64,000 nucleotides of DNA from Lycorma delicatula (GCF_047948215.1 NC_134460.1:122711324-122775323), one strand, 5' to 3'. Counted from the first letter of the stretch, positions 11,969 through 24,389 are shown. The notes: generated from the sequence alone by a model not told the origin. Program-made: numbers and translations.

Positions 11969-12485
11969 GCATTTCATTAAAAACCTGAAACACTGAACGG
12001 AGTAAGATTTAATTGAAAAAAATTTTTACAGTTGCTTTAGTTTAACAATATCTCTTGTTTATAATATTTGTTATTACTATCTCATATATTAAGTATGTGA
12101 TCTTGTATATAAATATTTTTAATTATATACATTATGTTCTATTTTGTTTATAATATTTCTTGTTTGTAATATTTTTTATTTCATTTATACATATTTGTAA
12201 TTATTTTTTGACGTTTTATTTTTTCCTGTAATAAAAATTTGAACAGCTCACAAATATGTTCTTAATAAATAAAGTAAAAATAGTGGCATGTGTCACGTAT
12301 AGAATCGGACCATCCAGCGATGAAGCTGTAGAAGTATTTCTCGCTTGAATTTTAAAGAAATGGACATAGTTGATAAATTTGTAACTTAATAGATATCTAT
12401 TCCAAGGTTATCTCGATCGTTATGAGAGTGGTTGTTAGAAATGTGAAGATATCTCTTGAAGTTGAAAACCTACATTTTTATGGAA
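11969..12485. other. AT-rich sequence, no gene seen
   Basis: Nothing recognised beyond the mariner end. Confidence 0.45.
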
Positions 12486-12487
12486 TC

Positions 12488-12720
12488 AACATCCTGACCC
12501 CCATCGGGGAAGACACATCGCGGTCGTCACAACACCTCCTCCGTTCTTAGCCCTGATGAGTTTTACCAGAGGTCGTCTTTTAGATCCTCTAAACTTGATA
12601 ACAGTCATCTGTCACGATGCCACCGTTGCAAATCCCTCAGCAGACATTTTAGTGCCTTTACACAGCTTGCTATCGCCTTCGTACGACCTCTTCCAACCAC
12701 AACCACCTACCATAACTTAA
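12488..12720. repeat. Family D GC-rich repeat, copy 1
   Basis: It starts CATCCTGACCCCCATCGGGG and contains AAGACACATCGCGG, TTTTACCAGAGGTCGTC, GATGCCACCGTTGCAAAT and CAGACATTTTAGTG. The same order of segments occurs at 32314, 36912 and, inverted, 52690. The first 20 bases can form a CCCC/GGGG hairpin, a feature shared by the other copies. No protein was recognised. Confidence 0.65.
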
Positions 12721-13110
12721 AATCCTAAACTATCAAATTAACTGATTCGCAGAAGCGTAATCCTCACTGCTTTCTCTAACACCGAAGGTTCCCACAGAAA
12801 TCTACAGGTAACTTCAATTAGACTATGCACATTACTTAACTGGGTCTGTAAACATGAAAACTGCTATCCTTGTATCGACAAAAAAGGGCTCATCACAACG
12901 ACAATTTTGTCCTACAATTCAATTTACTCAAAGTTTCTTGATTTACTTAAAAATCAAGAAATAGATTCACAAATTTAATAAGCGATTAATGAAAACATAC
13001 CCTAATTCTGTCTACTCCGGTCAGCAGAGTGCAAAGAGAGATTTTCTTTTATGAAGTCGCTAATAATGGTTTATAATATTATATCATTGTTAAGTTATTT
13101 TCAATTCAGT
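12721..13110. other. Intergenic sequence, no gene seen
   Basis: Nothing recognised on either strand. Confidence 0.4.
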
Positions 13111-13112
13111 TT

Positions 13113-13118
13113 ACACAC

Positions 13119-13169
<51 letters not shown>
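13113..13169 (+). repeat. (CA)n microsatellite
   Basis: About 28 CA units with one interruption (GC) near the start. Alternating purine-pyrimidine. Confidence 0.97.
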
Positions 13170-13171
<2 letters not shown>

Positions 13172-13344
13172 AATGCGTTAAACAATTATGACTACTAAAT
13201 AACTTTTCAACGGATAAAAATAGAACAATAAAAATTTATCGTTACTTGACGTTGATTGAGTGTAGTTGAACTGTAGCTTATATTTGTCGAAGTTAGTTCA
13301 GTACTTAAAATAAATTTTATGGAGTATGAAAAGCTTGAAGCTTC

Positions 13345-13378
13345 GCGTGCGTGCATGCATGCGTGCGCGTGCGTGTGT
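13345..13378 (+). repeat. Alternating GC/GT/GCAT tract
   Basis: CGTGCGTGCATGCATGCGTG and onward, an almost perfect alternating purine-pyrimidine run of the kind that can adopt Z-DNA. Confidence 0.9.
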
Positions 13379-13379
13379 G

Positions 13380-14028
13380 AATCTTTTTTGTGAGCTAAAA
13401 TACAGAAAATTTAGTTTTATTTCTACGACAAAGCATTTTATTTTTAAATGTGTTATTCCACTTCGGTTTATACATGAGTCATTTAAAAATTAAATATAAT
13501 ATTCTTGTAATAACTACGAAATGTTTTTATTAGATGTTTAAATGCTATAAGTTTTACGTTAACTTAGTTACCGTAACAAACTTCGTTACTTGAGAATGTT
13601 TTTCCAACATCTATAATTTTATAAATACTCTTGAAAAGTTCCTGTTGTTTTAAATAATTTATTCTAATGTAATTATTTTCATAATTACCTGTAAAATACA
13701 TCTAATTTGAAATAATTTTTTTACATATTTTGATCGAGATTTCCTTTCTGGGCAGTGATTTGACACCCGGTGTAAAACTGGATAATTTAATGAAAAAAAA
13801 ATATAAAAAAAATATATATACTCCTACTTATTAAAAATCATCTGTATGAAAACTTGTATCTAAAATGCCATAACTAATAAATGTTTTACGCGACAAATCA
13901 CTCAGAAGAATGTAATTGTCACGTTTAAAACGTGGTATATTTGGGAAAGTGAAAAGTAAAGCAAGATATTTTTAACTATAGTCAACATATGTAAATAAAT
14001 ATTATTTTTCTAACGGGTACATAATAAT
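13380..14028. other. AT-rich sequence, no gene seen
   Basis: No motif recognised. Confidence 0.45.
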
Positions 14029-14029
14029 A

Positions 14030-14929
14030 CTTATTTTGAGGCGAAATCTAGACGTAAGAGTATGAAATGGAAACACCTGAATCGGTATGCCAAAAAAAAA
14101 AAAAAAATGAAAAAAAATTACGCGTCAGACGATAAAATGATGCTAACGATATTTTGGGACTATCATGACCCAATTTATTGTAATTATTTGGTAGAATAAC
14201 ATAAAATCAATAGCGAGTACTATTTTGACATACTAGAAAGTAGAGTGAAATAAGGAGGGAACGTCGTGATTCTGTCTCAAAAACAGTAATTCTTTTTTAT
14301 GATAATGGTTTTCCTTATACCGCTCGAAAGACATGGAGAATTATTCAAATGTCTAGTTGGTAAGTGTCGATGCACCCACCTTCCAGTCAAAATTGTCGCA
14401 TTATTAGATTTTTTTTTTTGGTTGATCCTCTCAAAGAGTTTTTACGTGGCATCCATTTCGGAAAAAACGGGTAATGAAATGGAAGTCATAATAATGTCGA
14501 GTATTATGAATAACACCACAACATAAAAAGAATAATAATAACATAGGAACAAGTATCATTATAAACATAAACGATCACAAACATTAATACTCTGATGATG
14601 CATAAATAAGAAGAGAAGCCTCGTTTTGAGTATCATTATTAGGTTCCTAGGTCCAATAGATATACCTGCTGAAATTGTGTTACTTCTTCCCCATTGTGTA
14701 AGAGATTAACAGTTGGATCGTTTACGTTGTCCAGTTATTGTAGTGTACAATAATGGTTCAAACGCAGAGATGAACAATTTTTTACTTTATAGCATAAAAA
14801 ATCTCATTAAAAGTTTTGGATAAGTCCTGAATTATCCGAGGATCATATTGAAAAGTAACGTTAGTTTCATTCTCATTGAATAATTAATAATTCTTCTATA
14901 GTCATTTGTTATTTATTAAATGACCCTCT
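14030..14929 (+). mobile_element. Mariner-like element M2, 3' half, split by an insertion
   Basis: Plus-strand transposase pseudogene of the M1/M3 family. It begins inside the gene (KSMKWKHLNRYAKK), then DDKMMLTIFWDYHD holds the first catalytic Asp near 14130-14160. The HDNA box is degraded (around 14296-14320). CTHLPVKIVALLDFF and SFYVASISEKT follow to about 14470. The match to M3 breaks near 14490 and resumes near 14748 at GTACAATAATGG and AGATGAACAATT, so about 0.26 kb of unrelated sequence lies between. The 3' terminal repeat is at 14900-14928 (AGTCATTTGT to AATGACCCTC). The 5' half is missing. Confidence 0.7.
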
Positions 14930-15630
14930 TATTTATTATTTAATTTATTTATAGTGAAGTTTATTTATAATATATGTAAGTGAGATACAAGTTGATGAAT
15001 GTTGCAACAATTTAGCCTGAAACTACAATGTCGGTTACGCGGTAACATCGCTCTGCATTGTACAGTACAATCATCTCATCATTAAAATTGCCACAGGGTT
15101 ATTGGAAATTTGCCCGGTGTATAATCCTAGGGCGATCTGATGGAAGGTATAACATTATAATAGATTAAAATAAATGACAACTAGTTGATTTCATGCAATT
15201 AGTTTCGTTGTTTAACCAGAATTTCAATCACAATGTTGTTGAGGTATACAACTAATTCCACTTGGAAATATTATACTTAAATCTTTTTAAATGATTTTAT
15301 ATCAAATTCGTTGTTATCTTCTCACAAAAATGATTGATTTCTAAGGATACTTTATATACAGTATCGTAGATTTTTGAATAAATAAAATTAAATTTACCTA
15401 TTTAGATAAAGAATCACCATCACCATTCATTTGATACAACAAGATACCTGTTGAAACCTATTTGTCGTAAACCGAACTTCACGAATATCATAAGGAACAA
15501 CATTTAAGTGAATCTACACACTACTTCAAGGTATTCTCATGATTGGATCTCATTACGTGTATGCGGTTACATTACACATTAAACCCATTGATTTTTTTTA
15601 ATCTGGTAAATTTAACATAAATAATAAAAA
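14930..15630. other. AT-rich sequence, no gene seen
   Basis: No coding or repeat signal recognised. Confidence 0.4.
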
Positions 15631-15639
15631 AAAAATCCC

Positions 15640-16300
15640 TTTCGGTACGCCGGAAGGTGGAGGTAGATTTCATCAGTGCTAAGTAGGGGATAAAAAATAT
15701 CTCCACCTTAAAGTTAAGAAGAACTTCAAATTTAATCAATACGACAATGGTTGCGTATGAAAAAAGGTTTCACATATTTAGCATACGACAAGCCCCATCT
15801 TCTTACAAGTCCAAAAACATTTTGGTCATCCCTTGCCGTAAGGATTGGCGATATCAAAAATTGTTACCAGACAAACGTTATAGGTAATGTTTAGAGGACT
15901 AACCACCACTTTAAACCGATTCGATACTTGGCTTATTAAGTGAGGTATGATTTTTTTGTCATCGAAACCCAATTTTTCCACCCCCTGGGCCAATGGTTGG
16001 TGATATCAAAAAAATTTACTATAATAAGTTTTAGATCCTTATCCAAAAAATAGCAGGAACTTTAAACTAATTCGATATTTTACTTAATAAGAAAGTTATA
16101 GCGATATTTTGTTTTTTCGAAAAAGCCCACCATTTTCACTCCTATGGTCCCATTTTGCCCATTAACAAACTCGACCGAGATTTTGAGTCGTTATATTTAA
16201 TGTATCGATTTGAAAGTAATTGGAAAGTGACTGCGCAAATTTACGGCAGTTATCGTATCTACGAAGAATATATATAAACTTTTAAACTGACGGTGGTTTT
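15640..16300 (+). repeat. Degenerate long-period tandem array
   Basis: Units of roughly 150-160 bp repeat in degraded form. GGCGATATCAAAAATTGTTA then TTTAAACCGATTCGATACTT, and GGTGATATCAAAAAAATTTA then TTTAAACTAATTCGATATTT, are the matching anchor pairs, with a weaker third unit to about 16250. Each unit ends in a T-rich stretch followed by an AAACCCA or AGCCCA motif. It is non-coding, possibly the inside of a non-autonomous element. Confidence 0.5.
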
Positions 16301-16604
16301 CGGAGTCTGGGAGATGTGCAACGCAAAGATAACACCGATGCCAGTATATTTTCAACTTAAACGGTCAAGGGTGACGTTGTAGAGCAAGGTAATCCTCAGT
16401 ATCTCGAGTTTTTGTTAAATTAAGGTGATTTTTCTTAGGCACATTTGTTAACAATTAAAAAATAACAATATTTGCAAAAAATATTTTTTGCAAAGTCGCA
16501 ACCCTCCAAATAATGTTGTTGTAATCGTGTGCTATGTTGTGACGTCACAAATGAGTGGTAGAATTAAATAAATAAATATTTAAAGTGTAAAAAAGTAACA
16601 CTAT

Positions 16605-16685
16605 CTACTGGATCTCGAACTCGATACCCGGTTGACTACCTTGTGCGATAAACCTCGCGGCTACACCAGTTTGCCGACCGTACAA
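16605..16685 (-). other. tRNA-like sequence, possible degraded SINE head
   Basis: The minus strand reads TGGTGTAGCCGCGAGG, close to a pol III A box, and about 40 bases later GAGTTCGAGATCC, close to a B box. I could not draw a full cloverleaf with a 7-bp acceptor stem, and no second copy was seen. A worn tRNA-derived SINE or pseudo-tRNA is the best guess. Confidence 0.3.
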
Positions 16686-16699
16686 CTGAAATTTGTTCT

Positions 16700-18560
16700 A
16701 TGAAAGGTTTAAAATTACATTTGTGTAGTTAGTGCCAATCGACGACGCTAGAACCACCACAACCGTGCAAATTAAATACGGTATGAGCGTGCGCTTTAGC
16801 TAGAATCATTAAATTAAATAAACGAAAAATATTTTATTTAAATAAAATGATAAATATTTTTTATTAAGATGTGTGTGTAAGCCGTCCGTCAGAAAAAACC
16901 CTTTTTTAAATTAATACTTCAAAACCATGAATATTTTATATTACACTTAATTTAAATAAATATCTGCTCAAATAATTTTCATTGCCACTTTCTGAATTCT
17001 GATTTATTTTGTAGTTATTTTTTACATTTAGTACCTTCACATTATTATTTTATGCGTTTAAATTTTAAAGGATAGGTTTCACTTTTTTTTATTAAATAAG
17101 TAAATCTATATTTTTTTATGCTATTCAAGTTAATCCAGGAAAATTTTGGGCAGCTCATTTTTATTCATGAAACAGCATACTTATTTATTCGTGATATAAT
17201 GAATTATTTATGTAGCGATTGGAATAAAAGTTTTATTAATTTAAAAAATAATTGTTAGTATTTTTATTATAAATTAATGATTTTTTTCTGAATTAATGAA
17301 GAAATTCATTTATATGAATAGAGAATTTCATTTATAAAAACAAAAACCTATATAAAAATATAAGTAATAGAAGGTTTCTTAACTTTAACATAATTTTTTT
17401 TTGAAAATAATCGTCCTTTCTTAATCCTCCAATATTTTTGTCAGATCTGGTTACAATTTTATTTTAAAAAGCATTAATGTTTTCATAAAATTACAACGCT
17501 GTAAAGCAAAAATTAGTTCGGTTTTTAAAAATTAAAAAAAAAAAAAAATTTTACTTTTTCTTACAATATAAATATTATCAAATTATTACTTGGTAGATTA
17601 TTAAATATTTTATATTTTTAATCAATTTTAAACCAACACCACTAGTTATGGTTTAATTACGGAATGAATTATTACTATAAAACTATTTAAAAAAAACATA
17701 ATGCTAATCAAAACCACTTTTAATTCAATTCTAAAAGTAAAACCTTGTATATTTTTACAAACTAACTCAAGTTGTATTGAAATTAAAACGTTGTATGTGT
17801 CGACTTGTTCCAATTAATACACATAGATTATTTTACGATGGCCAAATTTTAACAAAACTATTAAAATAGAACATGAAGTTTTATGAAAATAAAATCAACG
17901 TTCAATAATTTTGTTTCATCATTACCATTTTCAGTTCCCTTAATCTAAGTTTCTTCGGGATGGGCCTTCTATAAAATTTCTCCACCTGATCCATCCATTA
18001 ACAATCCTGTTAATGGATGGTTAAACGATCCATCCTGATCGATCCATTAACAATCTCTCTTCCGTTACTCTTGTTCGAATAACTGTGCCTAATTGCACCT
18101 TCCAGTATTTGAAAATTATATCGCTGGATCAATAATATCTTCAATAAATAGTTTGTTGATGTAATGAATTATATTTTTATTATATATACATTTTATTACA
18201 TATTTAGATATAACTCATTTATTTTATTATTATACTCGTAGCTATATTTATTTCACATTATTGAGATTAATCAGTTTATACCCGTACAATATTTATATTT
18301 GAAGTATTATATTTAAATATTTATTTAGATTCATGTTTTTAAGTTACATTTTAAATAGCATTGATTTAACCTTTAAGAAATTTTTTATTGAACTTTATTT
18401 TAATAACATTTTTTAAAGAGAATGATTTTACTATAACAATATTTTGGAAGTGAGAGAAAACTTAGTTTAATAACAACTTAAATGAAAAGTACTTTAACAA
18501 TTGCATTATCAAGAAGAAATATATGTATTATAAAATAGCGAAGTAAACTTGGTTAACATA
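16700..18560. other. AT-rich sequence with one strong hairpin
   Basis: No gene seen. The one clear structure is the inverted repeat at 17991-18020, listed separately. Confidence 0.5.
17991..18020. repeat. Perfect 13-bp inverted repeat with 4-nt loop
   Basis: CCATCCATTAACA at 17991-18003, loop ATCC, exact reverse complement at 18008-18020. A third, direct copy (GATCCATTAACAATC) follows at about 18040-18054. Confidence 0.95.
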
Positions 18561-18568
18561 TCTATATA

Positions 18569-18915
18569 TTTTTTTTTTGTCTTCAGTCATTTGACTGGTT
18601 TGATTCAGCTCTCCAAGATTCCCTATCTAGTGCTTGTCGTTTCATTTCAGTATATCTTCTACATCCTACATCCCTAACTTTTAATATTCCAAACGTGGCC
18701 TGCCTACACAATTTTTCCCTTCTACCTGTCCTTCCAATATTAAAGCGACTATTCCAGGTTGCCTTAATATGTGGCCTATAAGTCTGTCTCTTCTTTTAAC
18801 TATATTTTTTCCAAATGCTTCTTTCTTCATTTATTTGCCGCAATACCTCTTCATTTGTCACATTATCCATCCATCTGATTTTTAACATTCTCCTATAGCA
18901 CCACATTTCAAAAGT
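18569..18915 (-). mobile_element. RTE-like LINE, short 3' copy 3
   Basis: The minus-strand 3' end of the RTE-like family. T(10) at 18569 is the poly(A) tail, CAGTCA-TT-TGACTG follows, and the 3' coding stretch corresponds to MLKIRW and TNEEVL. The truncation point at 18915 follows CACATTTCAAAAG. No target duplication was found. Confidence 0.85.
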
Positions 18916-19184
18916 GAAAATTTATTTAAATTATCTCAAATTTAAATTGTATATTAGTTAATTAAAAATTCTTGTTTATTTGGAAATGAACAAATTTATT
19001 TTATTTCAAACCTTAAAAGTATAATTTCCGAGAAAAAGTTTTCTTGGTTTATTCCGTTTTTCTTAAAACTTAAGTGAAATAGAGGTCTGGGACCACTTGC
19101 GTTCATTTTTTTAAAGAAAATACCCGTAAGAGAGCACTCCTTACCCGTCAATTTATACCCCTAGAATTTTAATACAGTTTAAGT
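18916..19184. other. AT-rich sequence, no gene seen
   Basis: Nothing recognised. Confidence 0.4.
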
Positions 19185-19262
19185 TCACAGAGGGAGCTAA
19201 ATGTTTCGTGAGCCGAAACTCGCTAACGAACTCTGACTTGTTTATGTGAATTGTTTATTTTG
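19185..19262 (+). repeat. Family E repeat fragment, copy 2
   Basis: It holds GAGCCGAAACTCGCTAACGA and TTGTTTATGTGAATTGTTTA, matching the 5.08 kb copy in the same orientation. Confidence 0.45.
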
Positions 19263-19430
19263 CCTTTTTTTGCACTTTATCTGACGAACAATATTTTTTG
19301 TAGCTTTCCGTATTTCGGTTTGTTTTGTGTTAGTTACACCGCATTTTGAATCTAACACTTCACTTATGTTACACTTAAGCTGATACATTGATGAATTCAA
19401 GTGGCCTACAATCCAGAGTAGTCCAGAGAG

Positions 19431-19432
<2 letters not shown>

Positions 19433-19511
<79 letters not shown>
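19433..19511 (+). repeat. (GT)n microsatellite
   Basis: About 39 uninterrupted GT units. It produces a spurious poly(Cys-Val) frame that is not a gene. The sequence just after it (CATTTTTATTTATATAGATA) resembles the end of a transposon at 62.55-62.57 kb. Confidence 0.98.
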
Positions 19512-19513
<2 letters not shown>

Positions 19514-19529
19514 CAAACGAACATTTACA

Positions 19530-20900
19530 TTTTTATTTATATAGATAATTTATATTTATTCATTGTTTAGACAGTTTCTAAGCAACTGTAATTAAATTTT
19601 TAATTCAGTTCTATTAGAATTTCTGATAGAATTACACGGATTGAATCTCTGCTGCTCCATTGAAATCATATAAAAGCTACATCAAAAGAAATATATAGCT
19701 GAAAAAAAAAAGTTCACAGGTAAAGAGAGAACTGAAATAACACCAAAACATCCACTGCAATTTGAACTAAAGGGGAATACAATCAATAAAAAGAAATCCT
19801 AATCGAAATTAAATAAACTCAAGAAAACCAAGAATCGTTAAAGAAAACAACAAAGAAATTAAATAAGGAATAATAATAAAAGGTATTTATATAAAAATTA
19901 GATAACTTAAAAAAATAATAAGAGTAAACATGGTTGAACCATAACAATAATGGTGGGGTGGGATTAAGTGAGGTGGGGTGGTGGGCCCCCATCTCAATTT
20001 TTTGTTAGTTTTGAAGATATTAAGATGAAGGATAAAACGAATCCCTTCGGTTATTATTAACTGATAATTGGTTAATGATTACGCACGACAAATTAAAACA
20101 TGCCATATATAGGCCAGTTTCATAAAGTCTGAATAAAAATGTACAAAATGACCTATCTATACACTATACATAATATACATTATAAGAAGAAAGAAGAAAG
20201 GAAATGTTACCCATCTATTTTGGAAAAAGATTGATTCATCTCGTTTTTATAAATTATTAATACGATGTAAAAAGATATTCATGCTACCTATGAAGAGGTT
20301 ACGAAGAAAATCATGGTTGGACTATCACTTTTTTTATGTATTTATAAACTGTCATTCAAAGTGTATTAAAATAAAAAAACAGTTAATGTTGATTATAAAC
20401 GACTACTAACTATTTCTGTAATTTCTTGTACAAAATTATACCTTATATACCTAATAAATTTTAATTTTTGCAAATTTTAAAATAGTTATTTTATAAATAT
20501 TTTAAAATTAAATGACTAATTAAATACAAAGTTATACTTAACCCTGACGGCTTCAAGCCTATTTTGTAAGTACTAGTTAAAAGCTTCAAGCACGTTTTTC
20601 AGAAAAAGTAGATGTTTGGTAGAAATGCCACAGAAATAACAATATACACGATAAAATTATGAAAAAAATTTTAATTACTCAGTAACCTATGTAGATTGTG
20701 GTGCTGCGATCCAAAATGGTGCTACACCCTTGATTAATTATTTAAAAAATAAAATTCCACAAAAAAAAAAATACTGAATTTGTTGTTTGTTTGAAAAATA
20801 TCCTTGCTATTTATATGTAATCTATCTCTGTTTATAAAAACAAAAATTATTTGTGAACAAAATTAAAAAAAAATAATGGGAATGAAACAGGATTAATTTA
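19530..20900. other. AT-rich sequence, no gene seen
   Basis: No motif recognised. A G-rich patch (GGTGGGGTGGGATTAAGTGA) occurs near 19951. Confidence 0.4.
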
Positions 20901-20905
20901 CCCAA

Positions 20906-20995
20906 GACGCAGAATTCATGAAGAAATCTTTTGCCAGCCGACACTCGTTAACAAAAGAATTCCCAAACCTATGTTTATATGATATAAACGTTTTT
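20906..20995 (+). repeat. Family E repeat fragment, copy 3
   Basis: It holds AATCTTTTGCCAGCCGACAC and CCCAAACCTATGTTTATATG, same orientation as the other two copies. Confidence 0.5.
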
Positions 20996-21139
20996 TTACT
21001 TCACGTATACAACACGTCGTAAAATATTTATTACATTTTTCGTGAATAACTCTTTAAATATTAGTTAAATAAATTAAATTATTACCGGGATGTTTATTCT
21101 ATCCCGGTATATAATACTATAGGTATATTATATATATAT

Positions 21140-22497
21140 TGCAGCTCTCCAAGATTCCCTATCTAGTGCTAGTCGTTTCATTTCGGTATACCCCCTACAT
21201 CCTACATCTCTAACAATTTGTTTTACATATTCCATACGTGGCCTGCCTACACAATTTTTTCCATCTACCTGTCCTTTTAATATTCAAGCGACTATTCCAG
21301 GATGCCATAGTATGTGGCCTATAAGTCTGTCTCTTCTTTTAACTATATTTTTCCAAATCCTTCTTTCTTCATCTATTTGCCGCAATACCTCTTCATTTGT
21401 CACTTTATCCACCCATCTGATTTTTAACATTCTCCTATAGCACCACATTTCAAAAGCTTCTAATCTTTTCTTCTCAGATACTCCGATTGTCCAATTTTCA
21501 CTTCCATATAAAGCGACACTCCAAACACACTTTCAAAAATCTTTTCCTGACATTTAAATTAATTTTTGATGTAAACAAATTATATTTCTTACTGAAGGCT
21601 CGTTTAGGTTGTGCTATTCGGCATTTTATATCGCACCTGCTTCGTCCATCTTTAGTAATTCTACTTCCCAAATAACAATATTCTTCTACCTCCATAATCT
21701 TTTCTCCTCCTATTTTCACATTCAGTGGTCCATCTTTGTTATTTCTACTACATTTCATTACTTTTGTTTTGTTCTTGTTTATTTTCATGCGATAGTTCTT
21801 GCGTAGGACTTCATCAATGCCGTTCATTGTTTCTTCTAAATCCTTTTTACTCTCGGCTAGAATTACTATATCATCAGCAAATCGTAGCATCTTTATCTTT
21901 TCACCTTGTACTGTTCCTCCGAATCTAAATTGTTCTTTAACATCATTAACTGCTAGTTCCATGTAAATATTAAAAAGTAACGGAGATAGGGCACATCCTT
22001 GTCGGACTCTCTTTCTTATTACGGCTTCTTTCTTATGTTCTTCAATTGTTACTGTTGCTGTTTGGTTCCTGTACATGTTAGCAATTGTTCTTCTATCTCT
22101 GTATTTGAACTCTAATTTTTAAAAAAATGCTGAACATTTTATTCCAGTCTACGTTATCGAATGCCTTTTCTAGGTCTATAAACGCCAAGTATGTTGGTTT
22201 GTTTTTCTTTAATCTTCCTTCTACTATTAATCTGAGGCGTAAAATTGTTTCCCTTGTCCCTATACTTTTCCTGAAACCAAATTGGTCTTCTCCTAACACT
22301 TCCTCCACTCTCCTCTCAATTCTTCTGTATAAAATTCTACTTAAGATTTTTGATGCATGACTAGTTAAACTAATTGTTCTGTATTCTTCACATTTATCTG
22401 CCCCTGCTTTCTTTGGTATCATTACTATAACACTTTTTTTGAAGTCTGACGGAAATTTCCCTTTTTCATAAATATTACACACCAGTTTGTAATTTTA
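21140..22497 (-). mobile_element. RTE-like LINE, copy 4 (RT to C-terminus)
   Basis: Minus-strand RT with motif A FIDLEKAFDNVDW in the 22093-22482 frame, which also reads further upstream than other copies (VIMIPKKAGADKCEEYRTIS, the conserved RT entry). Motif B VRQGCALSPLLFNIYM and FADDIVIL lie in the 21498-22076 frame. An indel in an A/T run near 22123 separates the two frames. The C-terminal WVDKVTNEEVLRQ lies at 21340-21430. The 3' UTR hairpin and poly(A) are missing: the copy begins at GCAGCTCTCCAAG (21142) next to a short (TA)n. Both ends are therefore truncated. Confidence 0.88.
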
Positions 22498-22619
22498 CAG
22501 AGAAAGAATTTAGATTGAATGGTTTGACTAGATAATAAACTACTTTTTTTAGTGCCAAAAAATTGAAATCCATTCAAATAGATGCATGAAAATATTTAAA
22601 TAGCAATAACATTTCTTTT

Positions 22620-23045
22620 TCATTTTTTAGGTGAATGGATGATTTTGAATGAGTAAATCTATAACTCTGTTTTATGTATGAGTGGGTTTGAGGCTTTTGT
22701 GTTGTGGATATGAGAAGGATGGAAAAACATATATTGATGGACGGATAAAGGGAGGAATGAGGAAGTAATTAGCTCGATTAAAGAAGACGTACTTATGTGA
22801 GAAGTGCACAAAAGAAAAGAAAACCGATTAATACATATGGTTAGAGGAAGTGGAATCTTGACAATTGCATTGGAAAGATAATTAGAAGAAGAAAAGAAGC
22901 GAGGAAGAAGAATAGTAATGAGGTGTATGAGGTGAAGATTGGAAACAAGGGGATGAAGGAGTCGTCTTGGGATGTGAATGGATGAAGACAGAAGTGGTGT
23001 AAGGGACCTACTGCCAGGCAGAACACTTGATGATGATGATTTTAT
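22620..23045 (+). pseudogene. LINE C-terminal remnant with (GAT)n 3' tail
   Basis: Plus-strand sequence with shifts between frames reads REVHKRKENRLIHMVRGSG, then RRGRRIVMRC, then DRSGVRDLLPGRTLDDDDF. This looks like the C-terminal LINE segment normally ending RLIGHxLRGNGLL, GRRGRP and a short finish, with a (GAT)n repeat at the terminus (23030-23042). A microsatellite rather than poly(A) end is known for RTE-type LINEs. It is a different family from the neighbouring RTE-like copy. Confidence 0.55.
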
Positions 23046-23049
23046 ATAT

Positions 23050-23168
23050 ATGTATCTCTCTCTCTCGCACCCTCATTCTCACACGCTGTCTCTCTCTCTC
23101 ACACACTGTCTTCCTCTTTCTCTGTCGCCGTCTCTCTCCGTCATTCCGCGTGCGCGCGCGTGTGTGTT
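23050..23168 (+). repeat. (CT)n/(CA)n-rich low-complexity tract ending in GCGTGCGCGCGCG
   Basis: CTCTCTCTC and CACACGC segments, then an alternating GC/GT run at 23147-23168. The derived Ser/Leu-rich frame is not a gene. Confidence 0.9.
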
Positions 23169-23169
23169 A

Positions 23170-24388
23170 TTTTATAAACTAACCATTCAATTCAATTCAA
23201 GTTAAATCAATTTTCTTTGAAATTCTATAAATTTATTTACTACCATACCGGTTAAAATAAAAAATAATATTAAAATATGAACTGCTTTACTTTAAAAGAA
23301 AAATTTCAGTTTAACTTTAAAAAAAAACTACTACATTTTGAAATTTCAAACGAATAACTTACAGTAAATAACTTTTTTAAATGGATTTAAAAAAAAAATA
23401 ATAAATAGATTATCTGTCACAAACAGTATTTGTAAGCTTATAACTTTTAGTCTTAAAATTCAAATCCTGTTTTAAATTTATTTATTTTAAGTTTTAAATC
23501 TAACAAATATTAACATAGCAACTGGGCTATAAACTGTTTGAATTGCTATAATAAAATATAAATATAAAATACTGAATATAATTAAAATTAAAGCATTCAT
23601 TAAACACGCAAGGGCGACTGCTCATACATCCACTAACATAGCCTCATATTTCTTCTAAAAATTAATTATTAATTTTGTATTAATTGCTGTGTACAGTAAC
23701 ACAAAAATAAATTTGGAGGTTAATGTAAACAAAAATTTGGCATAAGTAGACCGCTAAGTGGTGCCAACTCAATAAATAAAATTTAGTGAAAAACTGAACT
23801 AATCGATAGTTTTTAAGAAAAGTAATAAATTTTAGATTTTCGTTAAATAAAGGAATTACTCTAGCGAATTTCTTTTCAAAAGCATTTTTAGGCTTCGTGA
23901 AAACCATGAAATCTTTTTTAAAGCTGGTATTGTTTTAATTACGTTTAGTATTCATTATGAATATTATAGTGTTTTAAGTAGCTTAGTGCTGTTATAAGCA
24001 TCAGGATTTTAGATTTTAATTGATTGTATGCGTTTAATATTATTAACTTTTGATGATCCAAAGAGTCGGCATTCTTATATTCAGATCGGTTTCGGAAAAT
24101 ATTAGTAAATCAAATTTTGTAGTTAATAATAAAGATGTCGACCATTGAGATTATGAGTAGTTTTGTTCTTTTTTTAGTGTTGGTGGTTTGTTAACGACCG
24201 TTTTAAAAAAAGACCTGTTAATTTAACACGTACGCATTAAAAAAGGAAAATCACTTAGTTTTACTTAAATCTTCAATTTTTTTTTATCAATTCAGAGTTT
24301 ACGTTGTGTAAGGTTGTAAGATAAGTACAGTTATTAGTTATTAATTACAATTATTATTTATTTCAGTTGCAGAAACGTTTCTAAATCT
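23170..24388. other. AT-rich sequence, no gene seen
   Basis: No motif recognised. Confidence 0.4.
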
Positions 24389-24389
24389 C

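Noticed and set aside
19388..19570. 60-residue Cys/Val-repeat protein
   Set aside because: Produced entirely by reading the (GT)n microsatellite.
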